DNA of 34,159 nt, taken from the NCBI GenBank assembly GCA_029227155.1, contig JAQXZJ010000077.1:1-34159 (forward strand). The letters are read 5' to 3'. Positions within the stretch are counted from its first letter, which is position 1. The number at the start of each line of letters is the position of its first letter. This stretch comes from Erysipelotrichaceae bacterium. Lineage in GTDB: Bacteria > Bacillota_I > Bacilli_A > Erysipelotrichales > Erysipelotrichaceae. The notes under the pieces were generated by a model, which ran no database searches, had not been told where the DNA came from, and was given only the letters and a program-made list of their open reading frames with translations. The position numbers were made by a program, and so were the translations under genes. Shown here piece after piece: positions 31,666 to 34,159 of this stretch.

Positions 31666-32334
31666 ATGGAAAACAAAAAACCAAATTTCTTTCAGAGTTT
31701 GATTCTTGAAAACCCAGTCTTTGTCCTTTACTTAGGTATCTGTTCAATCTTGGGTGTTTCAACATCTTTAGATAATGCGATTGGTATGAGTATCATCGTA
31801 TTTGTTGTCTTGTTATTTTCTAATATTATTGTAAGTTTATTACGTAAAATTACACCAAATGAAATTCGTATTCCAGTATACATCGTAATTATTGCTACGT
31901 TGGTATCTGTTGCTGAAATGTTTATCAAAGCATATGCACCAAGCTTGTATACATCAATGGGAGCATTCATTTCTTTGGTTGTTGTTAACTGTATTATTCT
32001 TGGACGTGCAGAAGCATGTGCAAGTAAGAATAACGTATGGGTTTCTATTAAAGATGCTTGTGTTATGGGAGCAGGATATGCAGTTGCTATTTTGTCAATC
32101 TCTGTTCTTCGTCAATTCTTTACAACAGGTGGATTGAGTTTCTCAAATCCATTGAATATGGCAAAAATCTTTGAGTTTACTTTAATTCCAGAAGAATTCA
32201 CAATTGCTTTATTTGGTAAACCTGTAGGAGCATTTATTACATTTGGTATTCTAGCAGCTGTCTTTGCGGCTTATAAGAATAGTCATGATCAAAAAGTCGC
32301 TGCCGCATTGAAGAAAGCAAAGGAGGCTAAATAA
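31666..32334 (+). CDS. rnfE: Rnf complex subunit E
   Basis: A 222-residue integral membrane protein with six membrane segments. NFFQSLILENPVFVLYLGICSILGV opens it, followed by RIPVYIVIIATLVSVAEM, SLYTSMGAFISLVVVNCIILGRAEACA (the conserved Cys that contributes, with RnfA, to an intramembrane iron-sulphur cluster) and PVGAFITFG near the end. The half-inverted pair RnfA/RnfE forms the core of the ion-translocating part. It is two bases before rnfA, with the AAGGAGG of rnfA inside its end. Confidence 0.94.
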   Translation: MENKKPNFFQSLILENPVFVLYLGICSILGVSTSLDNAIGMSIIVFVVLLFSNIIVSLLRKITPNEIRIPVYIVIIATLVSVAEMFIKAYAPSLYTSMGAFISLVVVNCIILGRAEACASKNNVWVSIKDACVMGAGYAVAILSISVLRQFFTTGGLSFSNPLNMAKIFEFTLIPEEFTIALFGKPVGAFITFGILAAVFAAYKNSHDQKVAAALKKAKEAK

Positions 32335-32336
32335 TT

Positions 32337-32912
32337 ATGGGTGAACTACTAACATTATTCTTATCGACTGTATTGATCGATAATATCATTTTGTCTCATT
32401 TCTTGGGTATGTGCCCTTTTATGGGAGTAAGTAAAAACAGAAGTTCTGCATTAGGTATGGGATTTGCTGTACTATTTGTTATTGTTGGTGCTTCCATCTT
32501 CACATTTGGTTTATACCATTTAGTTTTGGTTAATTTTGGATTAGAATATTTAGAGTTGATTACTTTCATTTTGGTAATTGCTTGTTTTGTTCAATTCACA
32601 GAATTGTTCTTAAAGAAATTCTCTCCAGCTTTATATAAGAGCTTAGGAATTTTCTTGCCATTGATTACAACAAACTGTGCAGTTTTATATGTTGCATTGG
32701 ATAATATTACCAATAACTATTCTTTTGTTGAAACACTTGTTAACAGTGTTGGTGTATCTGTCGGATTTATGTTGGTGTTATATATTTTCTCAACAATTCG
32801 GGAACGTTTAGATGTTTCTAAACCATTGAAGAGTTTTGTAGGAAATCCACTAGCATTGATTACTGCAGGCTTAATGGCATTAGCGTTCAGCGGATTGGCC
32901 GGTTTGATCTAA
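32337..32912 (+). CDS. rnfA: Rnf complex subunit A
   Basis: A 191-residue membrane protein with six helices, the partner of RnfE. It starts ELLTLFLSTVLIDNIILSHFLGMCPFMGVSKN, the highly conserved RnfA opening with the Cys that binds the intramembrane cluster. It also shows KSLGIFLPLITTNCAVLYVAL and the family's ending GLMALAFSGLAGLI. Length and conserved cysteines are normal. The next small gene begins one base after its stop (TAAG-ATG). Confidence 0.94.
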   Translation: MGELLTLFLSTVLIDNIILSHFLGMCPFMGVSKNRSSALGMGFAVLFVIVGASIFTFGLYHLVLVNFGLEYLELITFILVIACFVQFTELFLKKFSPALYKSLGIFLPLITTNCAVLYVALDNITNNYSFVETLVNSVGVSVGFMLVLYIFSTIRERLDVSKPLKSFVGNPLALITAGLMALAFSGLAGLI

Positions 32913-32913
32913 G

Positions 32914-33108
32914 ATGCAATCAATTGTTGGTTTGTTTGTTGTTCTAGGTGGCTTAGGTTCTCTATACGCAGTTCTTTATTATTTTAATAAGAAGACCCCA
33001 GAACCAGAAGGCTGTGAAGAAATAGAACAACATTGTAGTGGATGTGGTATCACTTCATGTGGTCGTCATCCAAGTCATAATGAAGTAAAGGAGAATAAAC
33101 CATGTTAA
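32914..33108 (+). CDS. Cysteine-rich small membrane protein between rnfA and rnfB
   Basis: A 64-residue protein I cannot assign to a named family. Residues 4-24 are a membrane helix (IVGLFVVLGGLGSLYAVLYYF). The rest is polar with five cysteines: Cys34, then HCSGCGITSCGRHP (Cys41, 44, 49) and a terminal Cys64, suitable for metal or cluster binding. The layout, a short N-terminal helix then a Cys cluster, resembles NqrM, which delivers iron to the NqrDE intramembrane cluster, and FeoB-associated Cys-rich proteins; this is analogy, not homology shown. Its stop overlaps the rnfB ATG by seven bases and the rnfB ribosome-binding site AAAGGAG lies within it, so it must be translated with rnfA and rnfB. 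Confidence 0.75.
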   Translation: MQSIVGLFVVLGGLGSLYAVLYYFNKKTPEPEGCEEIEQHCSGCGITSCGRHPSHNEVKENKPC

Positions 33109-33410
33109 ATGCAATTTTAGTTACATTGGTTATTGGTGCTTTGTTGGGATTGATTTTAGGAATTGCTTCTAAAGTATTTGAAGTCAAAGAAGATCCAAGA
33201 TTAGCAAAAGTTACAGAAATGTTACCAGGATACAATTGCGGTGGATGTGGATTTGCTGGATGTTCTAGCATGGCTGCTGCTTTGGTTAATCAGGATGTTT
33301 CAACAACAAGTCATTGTAAACCATGTAAAAAAGAACAACGTTTGGCTATCGTTCAATATTTGAATGAAACACCTGGTCCAAATGGTGAACTTTGTAAAGT
33401 AAAAGATTAA
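33102..33410 (+). CDS. rnfB: Rnf complex subunit B, short form without ferredoxin domains
   Basis: A 102-residue protein, versus about 190-330 for usual RnfB. Residues 1-25 are the membrane helix (LNAILVTLVIGALLGLILG) and 26-80 the conserved cluster-binding domain: LPGYNCGGCGFAGCSSMAAAL, with Cys46, Cys49, Cys54 and Cys72 in the [4Fe-4S] pattern C-x2-C-x4-C-x17-C; Cys75 and Cys98 are extra. The two-ferredoxin C-terminal part that accepts electrons from ferredoxin is missing. The frame ends in a stop followed after eight bases by a strong terminator, so this is not a frameshift or edge effect. The lost function must be supplied in trans or is not needed. Confidence 0.88.
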   Translation: MLNAILVTLVIGALLGLILGIASKVFEVKEDPRLAKVTEMLPGYNCGGCGFAGCSSMAAALVNQDVSTTSHCKPCKKEQRLAIVQYLNETPGPNGELCKVKD

Positions 33411-33418
33411 AATCAAAG

Positions 33419-33447
33419 AAGGTCTATATTGATAGACCTTTTTTTAA
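33419..33447 (+). terminator. Terminator of the rnf operon
   Basis: AAGGTCTAT (33419-33427) pairs perfectly with ATAGACCTT (33432-33440) around loop ATTG, followed by a T run. Its right arm also holds the -35 box of the next promoter. Confidence 0.9.
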
Positions 33448-33461
33448 TTTGAATGTATAAT
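33433..33461 (+). promoter_or_regulatory. Promoter of the DNA alkylation repair gene, nested in the rnf terminator
   Basis: TAGACC (33433-33438, four of six to TTGACA) and a perfect TATAAT (33456-33461) are exactly 17 bases apart. The -35 box lies in the right arm of the terminator hairpin, as with the promoter at 8513. Confidence 0.6.
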
Positions 33462-33487
33462 AGAGTTGTTTGAAAGGAAGAATGCTA

Positions 33488-34159
33488 ATGCCTGATTGTG
33501 ATTCCGTAAGAAAAACGCTTCTTACATTGGTTGATGAACCATATCGTGAATTTCATGCTCATCTGATTCCAGGGATGAATAATAATTTAGGCATTCGTAC
33601 TCCACAATTGAGAAAACTGGCAAAACAGATTGCGAAAGATGAGGGATTGCATTATTTAAATCATGCACCTGAAGAATATTATGAAGAAATTCTATTAGAA
33701 GGAATGGTAATCGGCTATGTGAATTGTGATGTTTCATCACGCTTAGAGGCAATCGAGGCATATCTACCTAAAATTGATAATTGGGCCACTTGTGATATGT
33801 TTGTGAGTACACTCAAATTTACTAAGAAACAACAACAAGTAGTATGGGATTGGTTACAACCTTTTGTGTTTAGTACAAGGGAATTTGAAGTTCGTTTTGC
33901 AATTGTAATGATATTGAGTTACTATTTGTATGACCCGTATTTAGATTTGTGTTATTCTGTATTCGATCAGATCAAACATCAAGGTTATTATGTGAAAATG
34001 GCACTTGCTTGGGCAGTATCGATAGCATATATAAAAGAACCAGAGCGGACTCTGATTTATTTGCAGCATTGTAAACTGGATGATTGGACTTTTCATAAAG
34101 CAATACAAAAAATAAGAGAGTCTCATCGAGTGAATGATCAACAAAAAGCATTATTACAA
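33488..34159 (+). CDS. DNA alkylation repair protein, AlkD-like (partial at right edge)
   Basis: 224 codons are present and the frame runs off the window. The HEAT-repeat glycosylase family is recognised by IPGMNNNLGIRTPQLRKLAK at the start, LLEGMVIGYV, DNWATCDMF (the conserved N-W-x-x-C-D motif), FEVRFAIVMILSYY, YYVKMALAWAVSIAYIK and TFHKAIQKIRES. These remove 3-methyladenine and 7-methylguanine from DNA without base flipping. The C-terminal few residues are missing only because of the edge. ATG 33488 is preferred to the in-frame ATG 33482 from the spacing to AAAGGA. It has its own promoter overlapping the rnf terminator. Confidence 0.88.
   Translation, partial: MPDCDSVRKTLLTLVDEPYREFHAHLIPGMNNNLGIRTPQLRKLAKQIAKDEGLHYLNHAPEEYYEEILLEGMVIGYVNCDVSSRLEAIEAYLPKIDNWATCDMFVSTLKFTKKQQQVVWDWLQPFVFSTREFEVRFAIVMILSYYLYDPYLDLCYSVFDQIKHQGYYVKMALAWAVSIAYIKEPERTLIYLQHCKLDDWTFHKAIQKIRESHRVNDQQKALLQ

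Noticed and set aside
33102-33447. RnfB shortened by a frameshift or the window edge
   Set aside because: The terminator begins eight bases after the stop, and the following DNA encodes the alkylation-repair gene in another context; no ferredoxin motif is found in any frame there.
1-34159. CRISPR arrays, tRNA/rRNA genes, insertion sequences or prophage genes
   Set aside because: I read the intergenic gaps and saw no spaced repeats, no cloverleaf, no transposase or integrase and no terminal repeats; gene content is uniform core and metabolic.

Overview
The window is AT-rich Firmicutes DNA. Strong AGGAGG/GAGGTG ribosome-binding sites, tightly packed operons, catabolite-response (cre) sites, a mannose-family PTS, YunB/YunC homologues and an Rnf complex together suggest a gut-type anaerobe. 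Erysipelotrichia is my best guess from gene content and protein style; I could not check it against a database. There are about 37 genes, no tRNA or rRNA gene, no insertion sequence, no CRISPR array, and no gene-free stretch longer than about 210 bases. Both edges cut a gene: a HAD phosphatase on the left and an AlkD-like DNA alkylation repair protein on the right.

Left part (1-4400). The end of a Cof-type HAD phosphatase overlaps a Gfo/Idh/MocA oxidoreductase, followed by a shortened GrpB-family remnant. A minus-strand operon (flavin reductase, M3 oligoendopeptidase, TRIC/UPF0126 membrane protein) converges on it and shares a bidirectional terminator.

Amino-sugar PTS region (4344-9085). nanE (ManNAc-6-P epimerase) plus EIIC and EIID form one unit, starting from a strong promoter whose -35 box lies inside a cre site. 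EIIA plus two intact EIIB genes form a second unit, with an 18-bp palindrome between -35 and -10 and a cre just after the start site. A third EIIB-like gene, whose phospho-histidine is replaced by Phe, has its own promoter, and that promoter's -35 box sits inside the preceding terminator hairpin. An N-acetylmannosamine-type substrate is an inference from nanE; nagA lies 6 kb further on.

Middle (9068-17771). A PHP-domain phosphoesterase on the minus strand is followed by a plus-strand operon: two U32-family tRNA hydroxylation proteins (trhP1/trhP2 type), a divergent SpoU-type RNA methyltransferase and a 566-residue protein of unknown function with an HPr-kinase/PEPCK-like P-loop. Then come a secreted NodB-type polysaccharide deacetylase, whose ribosome-binding site is buried in a leader hairpin, and nagA overlapping an AI-2E-family membrane protein.

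Right-middle (17782-28200). A FAD oxidoreductase with a C-terminal Rieske domain is followed by a small membrane protein plus yunC and yunB (spore-linked in Bacillus). Next are an alpha/beta hydrolase, a NifU-type scaffold, a DUF212 PAP2-like protein, an S1-domain protein overlapping pgi, a GNAT acetyltransferase, a second hydrolase, a YitT protein, mutY and the flavin transferase apbE.

Right end (28217-33440). apbE is divergent from an Rnf operon in the order C-D-G-E-A-x-B. This is the most interesting part. RnfD carries an extra C-terminal FMN-binding domain like that of RnfG. A 64-residue cysteine-rich membrane protein sits between rnfA and rnfB. RnfB is only 102 residues and lacks the usual ferredoxin domains, with a clean terminator right behind it. 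Together with the neighbouring flavin transferase this looks like an unusual, extra-flavinylated Rnf variant with a stripped-down ferredoxin-facing subunit.
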